From: Bacteroidales bacterium UBA4814
GTDB lineage: Bacteria; Bacteroidota; Bacteroidia; Bacteroidales; UBA7960
Direction: 5' to 3'
Assembly (NCBI GenBank): GCA_002402465.1
Contig: DHFW01000049.1
Coordinates: 62,001 to 126,000 of the forward strand
DNA length: 64,000 nt
The notes beneath the pieces are model-generated. The model ran no database searches. It was not told the DNA's origin and saw only the letters and a list, made by a program, of their open reading frames with translations. How positions within the stretch are numbered: position 1 is the stretch's first letter; each line of letters opens with the position of its first letter. Both the position numbers and the translations under genes were made by a program. This document shows positions 1 through 8,875 of the stretch, piece by piece.

Positions 1-868
1 TTTGCTCGCCCTGGTCGAAAGCGGGGTTTACTTCGTAAAATCCTATGGACGATAGTTTGTCGCTCAGGCCGGCATAGCGCACAATCTGGCAGGCCTCTTC
101 GCCATAAAACCCGTTTGGCGACACATTGGCATTGCCGGGGGCATCCGACTGGCGTATGCTCGAAATGTCGAACGAGATCATGTCGGCACTACGCACCACA
201 GGCTCCACCTCCTCCAGGTCCTGGCGCACCACCCCCAGTCGGTAAATGTCGAAATAGAGCTTGTTCATCAGCTCAATGGCATCCTGATCGACCAGGTAGG
301 TCTGATAGCCCAGGTTGGTGTAATTGAACAGATAATTGGGCTGGTGTGTCAGAATGGTGCTTAAAAAATTGCGGTGATTAATCTCTTCGTTGCGCTTCAG
401 GCCCAGGTCGAAGGCCGAGTCAACCGACACAATATTAATGATTTGCCCCAGGGCCTCGTAGGCCATATAATTGGCATAAGTCAGGTCCTGGCTTCCGCCA
501 ATAATGATGGGGATCACTTTTTTGCGGATGAGCTCTGCCACGGTGGTTTTCACGGCAAAGTAGGTGTCGTTTACCTGGTTTCCGGGTCTGATGTTTCCCA
601 AGTCGGCAATACGCACTTTGAAAGGCCCCTGAAACAGCTGGTACAGGTATTTGCGCACAAAATCGGGCGCCAGCCCGCAGCCCTCGTTGTACATGGCATT
701 GCGGTCCTCCTGCACCCCAATAATGGCTATGTCGGCATCCTCAATGTTGGGAAATCCGTTTTCGCTGGTATAACTTTTTATAGAGCGGCCCAGGGTGAGT
801 GGGTGCTGATTGCGTCCGGTCTGGAGTTTACTCCTGTCAAGAGGTTCAAAAAAATCCACTATTTCCAT
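1..868 (-). CDS. Arginase/formimidoylglutamase-family protein, 3' end beyond window
   Basis: The reading frame begins at an ATG at 868, 19 nt after the topA stop codon, and runs off the window edge, so about 289 residues are visible. The fold family is ureohydrolase (arginase, agmatinase, formimidoylglutamase). The three metal-binding motifs can be aligned but are altered: GGSQD near residue 124 (usual GGDHS), VDSAFDLG near 149 (usual DAHxD) and SFDIS near 232 (usual SxDxD). Two Asp ligands of motif 2 and one of motif 3 remain, while the His of motifs 1 and 2 and the second Asp of motif 3 are missing. Hydrolase activity is therefore doubtful. Bacteroidota genomes often label such topA neighbours formimidoylglutamase. 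It is probably cotranscribed with topA. Family assignment is fairly safe; the function is open. Confidence 0.8.
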   Translation of the reverse strand, partial: MEIVDFFEPLDRSKLQTGRNQHPLTLGRSIKSYTSENGFPNIEDADIAIIGVQEDRNAMYNEGCGLAPDFVRKYLYQLFQGPFKVRIADLGNIRPGNQVNDTYFAVKTTVAELIRKKVIPIIIGGSQDLTYANYMAYEALGQIINIVSVDSAFDLGLKRNEEINHRNFLSTILTHQPNYLFNYTNLGYQTYLVDQDAIELMNKLYFDIYRLGVVRQDLEEVEPVVRSADMISFDISSIRQSDAPGNANVSPNGFYGEEACQIVRYAGLSDKLSSIGFYEVNPAFDQGEQ

Positions 869-887
869 ACGTGCCAAAAATCACTGA

Positions 888-3230
888 CTATTTACCCTTT
901 TTGCGGGTGGTAGTTTTTTTGGTTGTACGGGTTTTTTTGGAAGAGGTTCCTTCTTTTATAATATTTAAACAGTCTTCCAGGGTAAACGCTTCAGGGTGCT
1001 TGCCTTTGGGCAGCTTGTAATTGTTTCCGTCGGCGGCCAGGTATGCACCCCAACGGCCCCTCAGAATTTTTACATCTGGGTTCTCAGGGAATTCCCTGAT
1101 TACTTTCTGGCGTTCTTTTTCGCGTTTTTCTTCAATCACCTCAATTGCCCTGTCTGCGGTAATGCTCAGGGGGTCTTCTCCCTTTGGAATAGAATAAAAC
1201 TGCCCATCGTGGCGAATGTATGGGCCGAAGCGGCCGGCTGAGGCCACCATTTCCTTGCCTTCATACGCGCCCACCGTGCGGGGAAGCTTAAACAGGTCGA
1301 GGGCTTCTTCTAGGGTTATGGTTTCGAGGCCCTGGTCTTTACGCATGCCTGCAAACAGCGGCTTCTCTTCTTCCTCGGCAGCACCGATCTGAATCATAGG
1401 CCCGAAGCGCCCGATCTTGGCATACACATTTCTTCCACTTTTTGGGTCCTTACCAAGCAATCGTTCTCCGCTGAATTTCTCGGAAGTTTTCAGGGTTTGC
1501 TCCACTTGCTTGTGGAAAGGCCAGTAAAATTCATTGATTACCTTATTCCACTGTTTTTGCCCGTTGGCAATCTCGTCAAACTCTTTCTCCACGCTGGCCG
1601 TGAAGTTGTAGTCCATAATGTCGATAAAATACTCCATCAGAAAACTGTTGACCACCGTGCCAATATCGGTTGGGAATAACTTGTTCTTTTCCTGTCCGAA
1701 AGTTTCTGATTTTTTTATTTCGGTAATTTTTCCGTTCTGGAGTAGCAGGTGGTCGTAGTGCCGGGTTTCGCCCTCGCGATTTTCCTTCACCACGTATTCG
1801 CGTTTCTGAATGGTGCTGATGGTGGGTGCATAGGTCGAGGGGCGCCCGATTCCGAGCTCTTCGAGTTTTTTTACCAGGCTGGCTTCAGTGTACCTGGGCG
1901 GGTTTTTCGAAAAACGCTCCACAGCGGTCATTTCATTCAGTGCCAGTTTTTGGCCTGTTTTCATGGGGGGCAGGATACCCTCAACGGCTTCGTCATCCTC
2001 CTCGTCAGTCGATTCGAGATACACCTTCAGAAAACCATCAAATTTGAGCACCTCGCCGGTGGCAACCAGTTTTTCGCTGTTGGTTGAAATGCCAATGCTA
2101 ATGGTGGTTTTTTCCAACAGGGCGTCGGCCATTTGTGATGCCAAAGTGCGCTTCCAGATGAGCTCGTAAAGGCGCTGCTCGGAAGCATCGGCCCCGGCTT
2201 TGGCCACGTTCATATAAACGGGCCGAATGGCTTCGTGGGCTTCCTGTGCACCTTTGCTTTTGGTGGCAAACTGCCGCACCTTTGAGTATTCTTCGCCAAA
2301 AGTTTTAATAATTTCTTCCTTGGCCATGGCAATGGCAGTGCCCGAGAGGTTTACCGAGTCGGTACGCATATAGGTGATTTTCCCCGATTCGTAAAGTTTT
2401 TGGGCCACGGTCATGGTGCGTGCCACAGAAAAACCAAGCTTTCGGCTGGCCTCCTGCTGCAGGGTGGAGGTAGTAAAGGGCGCAGCGGGCGACTTCTTGG
2501 TGGGTTTGGTTTCTACCTGTTCCACCGTAAAGGTGGCATCGACACATTGCTCCAGAAAAGTCCGGGCTTCCTTTTTTGTAGAAAAACGCTTGGGCAGGTC
2601 GGCTTTAACCTGCACCTTTTGTCCGTTGTGCTCCACATCAAACAAGGCCGAAACCTTAAAAGAAGCGGTGGTTTTAAAAGCCTGTATTTCTTTTTCACGC
2701 TCCACAATAAGCCTAACGGCCACCGATTGCACGCGGCCAGCCGACAGGGCCGGCTTGACCTTACGCCACAAAAGGGGCGAGAGTTCAAAGCCCACCAGGC
2801 GGTCGAGCACCCGGCGCGCTTGCTGAGCGTTTACAAGATTTTGATCTATCTGACGGGGATTCTCAATGGCATTCAGAATGGCATTTTTGGTAATCTCATG
2901 AAACACAATGCGCTTATAGCGACTCTTGTCGAGCTTCAGGCTTTCGGCAAGGTGCCACGAAATGGCTTCCCCCTCGCGGTCCTCATCCGTGGCCAGCCAG
3001 ACCGTCTCGGCCTTGTCGGCATGTTTTTTCAAATCGCCGATTACTTTTTGCTTGTCAGAAGGAATCTCGTATAAAGGAGTGAAGTTTTTTTCTACCTCGA
3101 TGCCTAAGCTTGTTTTTGGCAAGTCGCGCACATGGCCGAAACTCGACTTTACCAGGAAGTCTTTTCCGAGGAAACCCTCGATGGTTTTGGCCTTAGCCGG
3201 TGACTCTACAATGACCAGGTTTTTTATCAT
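888..3230 (-). CDS. topA: DNA topoisomerase I
   Basis: This type IA topoisomerase relaxes negative supercoils through a transient 5'-phosphotyrosyl link. The start is set at the ATG of MIKNLVIVESPAKAKTIEG, which opens the TOPRIM domain; a longer frame would add 12 residues that overlap the promoter. TOPRIM acidic residues are in ATDEDREGEA near residue 80, and the catalytic Tyr is in ITYMRTDS near residue 287. After the core come C-terminal topoisomerase repeats (for example GRFGPMIQIG and GRFGPYIRHDG) without Cys4 zinc fingers, then a Lys/Arg/Thr-rich tail. Length is 780 residues. It heads a transcript with the arginase-like gene. Confidence 0.97.
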   Translation of the reverse strand: MIKNLVIVESPAKAKTIEGFLGKDFLVKSSFGHVRDLPKTSLGIEVEKNFTPLYEIPSDKQKVIGDLKKHADKAETVWLATDEDREGEAISWHLAESLKLDKSRYKRIVFHEITKNAILNAIENPRQIDQNLVNAQQARRVLDRLVGFELSPLLWRKVKPALSAGRVQSVAVRLIVEREKEIQAFKTTASFKVSALFDVEHNGQKVQVKADLPKRFSTKKEARTFLEQCVDATFTVEQVETKPTKKSPAAPFTTSTLQQEASRKLGFSVARTMTVAQKLYESGKITYMRTDSVNLSGTAIAMAKEEIIKTFGEEYSKVRQFATKSKGAQEAHEAIRPVYMNVAKAGADASEQRLYELIWKRTLASQMADALLEKTTISIGISTNSEKLVATGEVLKFDGFLKVYLESTDEEDDEAVEGILPPMKTGQKLALNEMTAVERFSKNPPRYTEASLVKKLEELGIGRPSTYAPTISTIQKREYVVKENREGETRHYDHLLLQNGKITEIKKSETFGQEKNKLFPTDIGTVVNSFLMEYFIDIMDYNFTASVEKEFDEIANGQKQWNKVINEFYWPFHKQVEQTLKTSEKFSGERLLGKDPKSGRNVYAKIGRFGPMIQIGAAEEEEKPLFAGMRKDQGLETITLEEALDLFKLPRTVGAYEGKEMVASAGRFGPYIRHDGQFYSIPKGEDPLSITADRAIEVIEEKREKERQKVIREFPENPDVKILRGRWGAYLAADGNNYKLPKGKHPEAFTLEDCLNIIKEGTSSKKTRTTKKTTTRKKGK

Positions 3231-3249
3231 AGTGTTGGTTTTTCGCGCC

Positions 3250-3257
3250 CAAAAGTA
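3250..3257 (-). promoter_or_regulatory. Candidate -7 box for topA
   Basis: Read on the minus strand this is TACTTTTG, a full match to the Bacteroidota -7 consensus TAnnTTTG, 19 nt before the topA ATG. No clear -33 TTG lies at the usual distance. The 317 nt between topA and miaB hold only this divergent promoter region and no gene that I can see. Confidence 0.45.
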
Positions 3258-3490
3258 ATAAAACAAATATTAATTATGAAAAAAGCCCGCTGAATTTAAC
3301 GTTTGCCCGGGCTGTCAAAATGCCGCAACAGGCTGTTTTGATTGGGGTGAAAGGACTTTTCCCTGAATAATTAAGTTGAAAAAGGGCATTTTAGTTTAGT
3401 CTTGCTGAAAAATTTGCAAAGAAAATAAAAAGCAACGGGTTTTTAGTGTGGTCCGCCGGTTTTTTTCGTGAACCCAAGGCTTTTTTTGAG

Positions 3491-3498
3491 TAATTTTG
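3491..3498 (+). promoter_or_regulatory. Candidate -7 box for miaB
   Basis: TAATTTTG matches TAnnTTTG and lies 49 nt before the GTG start of miaB. The -33 element is not evident. Confidence 0.4.
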
Positions 3499-3547
3499 CC
3501 ATCCTTGCACCAAATGGTGCTATTGGTAATTTATTGAAAATCAAATT

Positions 3548-4891
3548 GTGAGCAAAAAACTTTATATAGAAACTTTCGGGTGCCAGATGAATTTTTCCGA
3601 CAGCGAAATTGTGGCTTCCGTAATGACCGACAACCAGTATTCTACTACGCAGGACCATAACGAGGCCGATGTTATTTTTCTTAATACCTGCTCCATTCGC
3701 GACAATGCTGAGCAGAAAGTGCTTAACCGGCTTAAACAGCTGCAAAGCCTTCGTAAAAAGAAACCGGGCTTGATTATCGGGGTGCTGGGCTGCATGGCCG
3801 AACGCATGAAAACCTCGCTGCTCGAAGAAAGTGGCCTGGGCATCCGTGTCGATATGGTGGTAGGCCCCGATGCCTACCGCGACCTTCCCCAGCTTATGCT
3901 CGATGCCGAAAGTGGCCACAAAGCCATCAACATTATTCTTTCGTCGGAAGAAACCTATGCTGACATTACCCCCGTGAGGTATGCCTCCAATGGAGTTTCG
4001 GCTTTTATTAGCATTATGCGAGGCTGCGAGAATTTCTGCTCTTACTGTGTGGTGCCGTTTACCCGTGGCAAAGAGCGCAGCCGCGACCCCCAAACCATAG
4101 TGGGCGAAGCACGTGAGCTATTCGAAGCGGGCTATCGCGAAATTACACTTCTTGGCCAAAACGTCAACTCCTATCGCTGGCTTAAGGAAGAAAACGGGCT
4201 GGCAACCGGCTTTCCTCAGCTGATAGAAATGGTGGCAAGGGTAAGTCCATGGCTCAGGGTGCGCTTTGCCACTTCGCACCCCAAGGACATGTCGGACGAG
4301 CTGCTCGAGGTCATTGCCCGCAATCCTAATATTTGCAGGGCCATTCACCTGCCCATGCAGTCGGGCAGCAGCAGTGTGCTCAAGCGCATGAACCGCAAAT
4401 ACACCAGCGAAGATTATAAAAGCCGCATCGAAGCCATTCGCCGTTTTATTCCGGGCTGTGCTATCTCCACTGATATTATCGCTGGTTTTTGCGGAGAAAC
4501 TCCCGAAGAGCATCAGCAAACCCTCGATATGATGGAGTGGGCAGGCTTCGATTTTGCCTTTATGTTCAAATACTCAGAAAGGGAAGGCACCCTGGCGGCC
4601 AAAAAATATGATGACGATATTGCGGAAGAAGTAAAAACCAGCCGTCTGCAGGAAATCATTAAGTTGCAGCAAAAGCTTTCGCTGAAAAGCAATAAAAGAG
4701 ATGTGGGCACGGTGGTGGAAGTGCTGGTAGAAGGGCCTTCGAAGCGTTCACCCGACTTCGTTTCGGGCCGCAGCAGCCACAACAAGGTGGTGGTCTTTCC
4801 CGACAAGGGATACAAACCCGGCGATTATGTAATGGTAAAAGTAAATTCCTGTACCGCTGCCACCCTGCTGGGGGAAGGGATTTCTGATTGA
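3548..4891 (+). CDS. miaB: tRNA-2-methylthio-N6-dimethylallyladenosine synthase
   Basis: MiaB is a radical-SAM methylthiotransferase that adds a methylthio group to i6A37 of tRNAs reading U-starting codons. Order of domains: UPF0004 N-terminal domain with its three cluster Cys (FGCQMN at residue 12, NTCS, LGCMAE), the radical-SAM CxxxCxxC motif in MRGCENFCSYCVVPF, and a C-terminal TRAM domain (VEVLVEGPSKRSPDFVSGR). Length of 447 residues is normal. The start is GTG, because no ATG precedes the conserved KLYIETFGCQMN segment. The last codons lie in a 16-nt direct repeat that recurs 28 nt downstream. It stands alone, divergent from topA. Confidence 0.96.
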   Translation: MSKKLYIETFGCQMNFSDSEIVASVMTDNQYSTTQDHNEADVIFLNTCSIRDNAEQKVLNRLKQLQSLRKKKPGLIIGVLGCMAERMKTSLLEESGLGIRVDMVVGPDAYRDLPQLMLDAESGHKAINIILSSEETYADITPVRYASNGVSAFISIMRGCENFCSYCVVPFTRGKERSRDPQTIVGEARELFEAGYREITLLGQNVNSYRWLKEENGLATGFPQLIEMVARVSPWLRVRFATSHPKDMSDELLEVIARNPNICRAIHLPMQSGSSSVLKRMNRKYTSEDYKSRIEAIRRFIPGCAISTDIIAGFCGETPEEHQQTLDMMEWAGFDFAFMFKYSEREGTLAAKKYDDDIAEEVKTSRLQEIIKLQQKLSLKSNKRDVGTVVEVLVEGPSKRSPDFVSGRSSHNKVVVFPDKGYKPGDYVMVKVNSCTAATLLGEGISD

Positions 4892-4922
4892 TGATTTAGG
4901 AATGATGATTTCTGATTGATGA
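4879..4922. repeat. 16-nt direct repeat across the miaB stop
   Basis: GATTTCTGATTGATGA occurs at 4879-4894 and again at 4907-4922. The first copy supplies the last miaB codons and stop; the second is noncoding. The 61-nt gap to ispD is otherwise A/T-rich with similar GATT/ATGA words. Confidence 0.7.
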
Positions 4923-4952
4923 ATGATGATTGGGACCGACTCCCTATTCAAT

Positions 4953-5624
4953 TCAAAATTCTGAAATGAGCAGCGCTGCTGCGATCTTAAGGTCAGCTGG
5001 GGTGGTAATTTTAAGGTTTTCGCGGTTGCCCTCTACCAGGTTAATACGGTGGCCATCGACTTCGAGCAGGGTAGCATCATCGGTAAAGGACTCGTCGAAA
5101 TTTCGATTATAAGCTTTTTTTATCAGGTCGGCCCTGAAGCACTGAGGGGTTTGAACAATGCGAACCTTTTCCCGCGCAAGCGGCTGGCTGTGGGCGTGGT
5201 CGGTTATGCGCAGCGACTCGTTGACGGGGATGGCCGGTACAGCGTTTCCGAGCTTTTCGGCCGTTTGAAAAACCTCCAGAATAACCCGGGTGGAAACCAA
5301 CGGTCGCACCCCGTCGTGTATGGCAACCAAAGCATCGTTGGGCACCAGCCTGAGTCCGCTTTTTACCGAATGAAAGCGGGTCGGTCCACTGGAAGCCAGC
5401 AGGTAAGGCTGCCTGAATTGGTGTTCCAGGCAGCACTTTCTCCAGTAATCAAAGGTATTTTCGGGCAAAACCAGCACAAATTCAAAGCTGGGGTCAACCT
5501 GCATAAAGGCCTCAAAGGTATGGATCAGCAAAGGTTTTCCGGCAATTTCGAGAAACTGCTTGGGCAGGTCGGTCTTCATTCGGGTGCCCGAGCCGCCGGC
5601 GGAGATAAGCACAAACCTGCGCAT
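4953..5624 (-). CDS. ispD: 2-C-methyl-D-erythritol 4-phosphate cytidylyltransferase
   Basis: IspD couples CTP to methylerythritol phosphate in the non-mevalonate isoprenoid pathway. The N-terminal nucleotide-binding signature AGGSGTRM...LPKQF is present, as are IHDGVRPLV and TDDATLLE further on. At 223 residues it has the size of a stand-alone IspD, not an IspDF fusion. It starts 9 nt after the queA stop codon, so the two genes almost certainly share the transcript from the queA promoter. Confidence 0.95.
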   Translation of the reverse strand: MRRFVLISAGGSGTRMKTDLPKQFLEIAGKPLLIHTFEAFMQVDPSFEFVLVLPENTFDYWRKCCLEHQFRQPYLLASSGPTRFHSVKSGLRLVPNDALVAIHDGVRPLVSTRVILEVFQTAEKLGNAVPAIPVNESLRITDHAHSQPLAREKVRIVQTPQCFRADLIKKAYNRNFDESFTDDATLLEVDGHRINLVEGNRENLKITTPADLKIAAALLISEF

Positions 5625-5633
5625 GGTTGCTGC

Positions 5634-6683
5634 TTATAAAATGAGCATGGCGTCGCCGTAGGTAAAAAACTTGTATTTTTCCTTTACGGCGGTTTTATAG
5701 GCTTTCATAAGCAGGTCGAAACCAGTAAAGGCCGACACCATCATCATTAAGGTAGATTGCGGCAGGTGCAGGTTGGAAACCATGGCGTTGGCCACGCTGA
5801 AATTGTAGGGCGGGTATATGAATTTGTTGGTCCAGCCCTCAAAGGGTTTTACCATGCCCGTAATGGAAACCGACGATTCAAGCGCCCGCATGGTGGTAGT
5901 ACCCACAGCACACACCCTTTTTTCTCTTTCTTTGGCTGCATTGATGATTTTGGCGGCTTTCTCCTCGATGAGAAACTCTTCGCTGTCCATTTTGTGTTTG
6001 CTCAGGTCTTCCACATCCACACTGCGGAAGTTGCCCAAGCCAGCATGCAGGGTTACCTCGGTAAACTCCACCCCTTTAAGTTCGAGGCGTTTAATCAGCT
6101 GTTTGCTGAAATGCATGCCTGCCGTTGGTGCTGCCACTGCGCCTTCGCGTTTGGCAAAAACGGTCTGATAGCGCTCACGGTCTTCGGGTTCAACCGGACG
6201 CCTGATTTGGCGCGGCAAAGGGGTTTCGCCCAGGGTTTCGATGGTTTGCTTAAACTCATCGTAGGTGCCATCGAACAGGAAGCGCAGGGTACGGCCGCGC
6301 GAGGTGGTGTTGTCAATCACTTCGGCTACCAGGTTGTCGTCCTCGCCAAAGTAAAGCTTATTGCCAATACGGATTTTGCGGGCAGGATCAACCAAAACAT
6401 CCCACAAGCGGGTTTCGCGGTTGAGCTCGCGCAACAGGAAAACTTCGATCTGGGCACCGGTTTTCTCTTTGGTGCCATAAAGCCTGGCCGGAAACACCTT
6501 GGTGTTGTTTACCACCATCACGTCCCCATCGTCAAAATATTCGAGAATGTCTTTAAAGCTGCGATGCTCAATGGTTTGGGTGGCACGGTTTACCACCATT
6601 AGCCGCGATTCGTCGCGGTTTATAGGTGGGCGCTCAGCGATAAGCTCGGAGGGAAGATTGAATTTAAAATCGGATAACTTCAT
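5634..6683 (-). CDS. queA: S-adenosylmethionine:tRNA ribosyltransferase-isomerase
   Basis: QueA transfers and rearranges the ribosyl part of SAM onto preQ1-tRNA, giving epoxyqueuosine in the wobble position. Family segments are visible in order: the N-terminal LPSELIAERPPINRDESRL, VVNNTKVFPARL, then AAPTAGMHFS and TLHAGLGNFRSV, and HLPQSTLMMMVSAF near the C terminus. The 349 residues fit the family. It is first in a queA-ispD operon with a well-formed promoter 104 nt upstream. Confidence 0.96.
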   Translation of the reverse strand: MKLSDFKFNLPSELIAERPPINRDESRLMVVNRATQTIEHRSFKDILEYFDDGDVMVVNNTKVFPARLYGTKEKTGAQIEVFLLRELNRETRLWDVLVDPARKIRIGNKLYFGEDDNLVAEVIDNTTSRGRTLRFLFDGTYDEFKQTIETLGETPLPRQIRRPVEPEDRERYQTVFAKREGAVAAPTAGMHFSKQLIKRLELKGVEFTEVTLHAGLGNFRSVDVEDLSKHKMDSEEFLIEEKAAKIINAAKEREKRVCAVGTTTMRALESSVSITGMVKPFEGWTNKFIYPPYNFSVANAMVSNLHLPQSTLMMMVSAFTGFDLLMKAYKTAVKEKYKFFTYGDAMLIL

Positions 6684-6786
6684 AGAGCAGCGATATTTTT
6701 TCTCCGCAAAGTTTCATGCCAAGGCAGAAAGACTGGCGGAAAAAGTTCGTTTTTATTTGATTTACATGGATTTTTGGAAAGGATTG

Positions 6787-6817
6787 CAAAGATAATACTT
6801 GAAAGAGGCCTTGTCAA
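6787..6817 (-). promoter_or_regulatory. Promoter of queA-ispD
   Basis: On the minus strand a -33 TTG (6815-6817), a 20-nt spacer and a -7 box TATCTTTG (6787-6794) match the Bacteroidota pattern well. The predicted transcript starts near 6780 and would have a 5' leader of about 95 nt. Confidence 0.65.
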
Positions 6818-6869
6818 TACCTTTTTGCAAATATTTGAAAACCCTTGTTTTAGATTTATAAATGCTGAA

Positions 6870-6959
6870 TAATGATTTATGATTAAAGAACGGGTCAATG
6901 CGATTTGCGCAGAAATGGATCATCTGATTCAGGCATTGACCATTTGTCCTAAATCATTA
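6870..6959. repeat. Long imperfect inverted repeat at the truB 3' end
   Basis: Outer arms TAATGATTTA (6870-6879) and TAAATCATTA (6950-6959) and inner arms GGTCAATGC (6893-6901) and GCATTGACC (6933-6941) form a nested 90-nt stem-loop. Its right end includes the truB stop codon. No T-run follows on the minus strand, so it is not a standard terminator; it may protect the transcript end or be a small repeat element. No gene is visible between queA and truB (273 nt). Confidence 0.55.
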
Positions 6960-7673
6960 ATCCTCAATCCTCAATCCTTTAAGGTGTTTTTCGAAGTCTT
7001 CAATGCTCCATGCATCTTCGGCCATGAATCTGCCAATGCGGGTTCTTCTGAGGCTTTTGAGGTGAGCGCCTGAATGGAGTTCGCGGCCAAAGTCGCGGGC
7101 CAGCGAACGGATGTAGGTACCCTTGCTGCAAACCACGCGGAAGTCGGCTTCTGGCAGTTCGAAGCGGGTAATTTCAAACTCGCTGATAACAATTTTACGC
7201 GATTTGAGCTCGGTATGTTCGCCCCTTCGGGCAAATTCGTAGGCCCTTTCGCCTTCAATTTTTTTTGCAGAAAACTGGGGTGGGATCTGATCCTGGTGAC
7301 CTGATAATTTTTCGGCAGCAGCCATTACCATTTCACGGGTAATATGGTTGACAGGAAAACTACCATCGGGGGTGGTTTCAAGGTCGAAGGAGGGTGTGGT
7401 CTGTCCAATGGTAAATGTTCCGGTATATTCCTTCTCCATGTCCTGAAAACGCTCGATGCTTTTGGTTTGCTTGCCGGTGCAAATAATCAGCAGGCCGGTA
7501 GCCAGTGGATCGAGGGTGCCGGCATGACCGGTTTTCAGTTTTTTTATGCCCAGCACATAACGCATCATCGAACGCACTTTGTTCACCACGTCGAACGAAG
7601 TCCAACCCAGGGGCTTGTCGAAGGTAAGCACCGCACCATCAATAAAAGATTGCACCTGTTCGATATGTTGCAT
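6957..7673 (-). CDS. truB: tRNA pseudouridine(55) synthase
   Basis: TruB isomerises U55 in the T loop of tRNAs. The segments DKPLGWTSFDVVNKVR, KTGHAGTLDPLATGLL (catalytic Asp in GTLDPLATG), GVPPQFSAKK-like QIPPQFSAKKIEGERAYE and CSKGTYIRSLARDFG are all present in family order. The 238 residues are normal for versions without a large PUA extension. It is the last gene of the ftsX-DUF3098-uppP-truB block, 16 nt after uppP. Confidence 0.96.
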   Translation of the reverse strand: MQHIEQVQSFIDGAVLTFDKPLGWTSFDVVNKVRSMMRYVLGIKKLKTGHAGTLDPLATGLLIICTGKQTKSIERFQDMEKEYTGTFTIGQTTPSFDLETTPDGSFPVNHITREMVMAAAEKLSGHQDQIPPQFSAKKIEGERAYEFARRGEHTELKSRKIVISEFEITRFELPEADFRVVCSKGTYIRSLARDFGRELHSGAHLKSLRRTRIGRFMAEDAWSIEDFEKHLKGLRIED

Positions 7674-7689
7674 TTCAGATTTTTTCCGG

Positions 7690-8484
7690 TTAAAAAATGC
7701 CGTACAGTATGGCCGTTAAGCCAATTGCCAGGCAGTAAATGGAAAACCAGGCGATATTTCCTTTTCTAACAATGCCAAGCATCCACCGACAGGCTAAAAG
7801 CCCGGCAATGAATGCTGCGAGGGTTCCAATTACGAGGGGGACCGGGCCCATTGAGGACATGGTGGCTTGGTCCGAAATTTTCAGGATTTTCAAAAAGTTG
7901 GCACCAAACACGGGAATAAGCACCATAAGGAACGAAAAGCGAATGGCTTTGCTGCGCTCGATGCCCAGAAACAGGGCTGTACTGATGGTGGCGCCGCTGC
8001 GGCTGATGCCGGGCATTACGGCAACGGTTTGCGCCAGGCCAATAATCAGGGCGCTTGTAAGGTTCACATCCTTGTTGTTTTTTGGTGCAAACCGCGTAAG
8101 GAAAAGCAGCAAGGCAGTTACCAGCAGCATGATGCCCACCAGCACAATGCGGCCTTCAAAGAGGCTTTCGATCTGCTCTTCAAAAAGAAGCCCGACAAGC
8201 CCGACAGGAATGGCAGAGGCCAGCAAAAGCAAGGTAAATTTTGTTTCGGCATTCCACTCAAAGCGAAACAGATTTACGATCAGGTTGCGGATGTCTTTCC
8301 AGAAAACCACCACCACGCTCATAAATGTGGCACCATGCACCATAATGTTGAAAGTAAAGAAAGCATCGGGGTCTTGCAGGCCAAAAAGAATGCCGCCCAG
8401 TTCGAGGTGGCCGCTGCTGCTTACAGGCAAAAATTCAGTAAGGCCCTGCAAAAGGCCCAGGATCAGGGCTTCGATCCAGCTCAT
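7690..8484 (-). CDS. uppP: Undecaprenyl-diphosphatase (BacA/UppP type)
   Basis: This polytopic inner-membrane enzyme removes one phosphate from undecaprenyl diphosphate so that the lipid carrier of cell-wall synthesis is recycled. The two active-site motifs are intact: GLLQGLTEFLPVSSSGH at the N terminus and PGISRSGAT in the second half. The sequence is almost entirely hydrophobic helices, 264 residues, as expected. It is 23 nt after the DUF3098 gene and 16 nt before truB, in one operon. Confidence 0.96.
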   Translation of the reverse strand: MSWIEALILGLLQGLTEFLPVSSSGHLELGGILFGLQDPDAFFTFNIMVHGATFMSVVVVFWKDIRNLIVNLFRFEWNAETKFTLLLLASAIPVGLVGLLFEEQIESLFEGRIVLVGIMLLVTALLLFLTRFAPKNNKDVNLTSALIIGLAQTVAVMPGISRSGATISTALFLGIERSKAIRFSFLMVLIPVFGANFLKILKISDQATMSSMGPVPLVIGTLAAFIAGLLACRWMLGIVRKGNIAWFSIYCLAIGLTAILYGIF

Positions 8485-8507
8485 TTCGGCAAAAGGTTAT
8501 TTTAAAC

Positions 8508-8816
8508 TTATTTTTTTGGTTTTGCCTCAACCCGGGGGTTGGGTTTGCGGGGCGCTGCCGGGGTTTTGGTTTCGGCCCGGTTGCTGGTTTTTTTCATAAT
8601 GGCATAAATCTGTATGCCATAGCCGGCCAGCACCAAAAATGGGGCCAGGGTAATTCTGCGAAAGCTGAACAGATCGTAGCTGAATTCATTGGGATCGGCG
8701 CTGCCTCCGCCTATCATCAGCACAAAACCCAGGGCGGTTACCAGCAGGCCGGCAATCAGCAGGGTGTATTTGGCGCGGTCAAACAAAAGCACACGTTCCT
8801 CTTTCTTTTTGCTCAT
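8508..8816 (-). CDS. DUF3098 small membrane protein
   Basis: A 102-residue protein with two predicted membrane helices (LLIAGLLVTALGFVLMIGG and LAPFLVLAGYGIQIYAIM), a short charged N terminus and a basic, Pro-rich tail ending KPNPRVEAKPKK. Position between ftsX and uppP and overall layout fit the Bacteroidota family DUF3098, whose role is unknown. The context suggests a link to envelope growth or division, but that is inference. Confidence 0.8.
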   Translation of the reverse strand: MSKKKEERVLLFDRAKYTLLIAGLLVTALGFVLMIGGGSADPNEFSYDLFSFRRITLAPFLVLAGYGIQIYAIMKKTSNRAETKTPAAPRKPNPRVEAKPKK

Positions 8817-8875
8817 GGTTTATTATGGTTTTTCAGAATGGTTTATTTTGATTGCAGAAAACAGGGCCCTGCTTT

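Noticed and set aside
374..913. A plus-strand 179-codon frame near the window start
   Set aside because: It is antisense to the arginase-like gene, which has family motifs; the plus frame has none.
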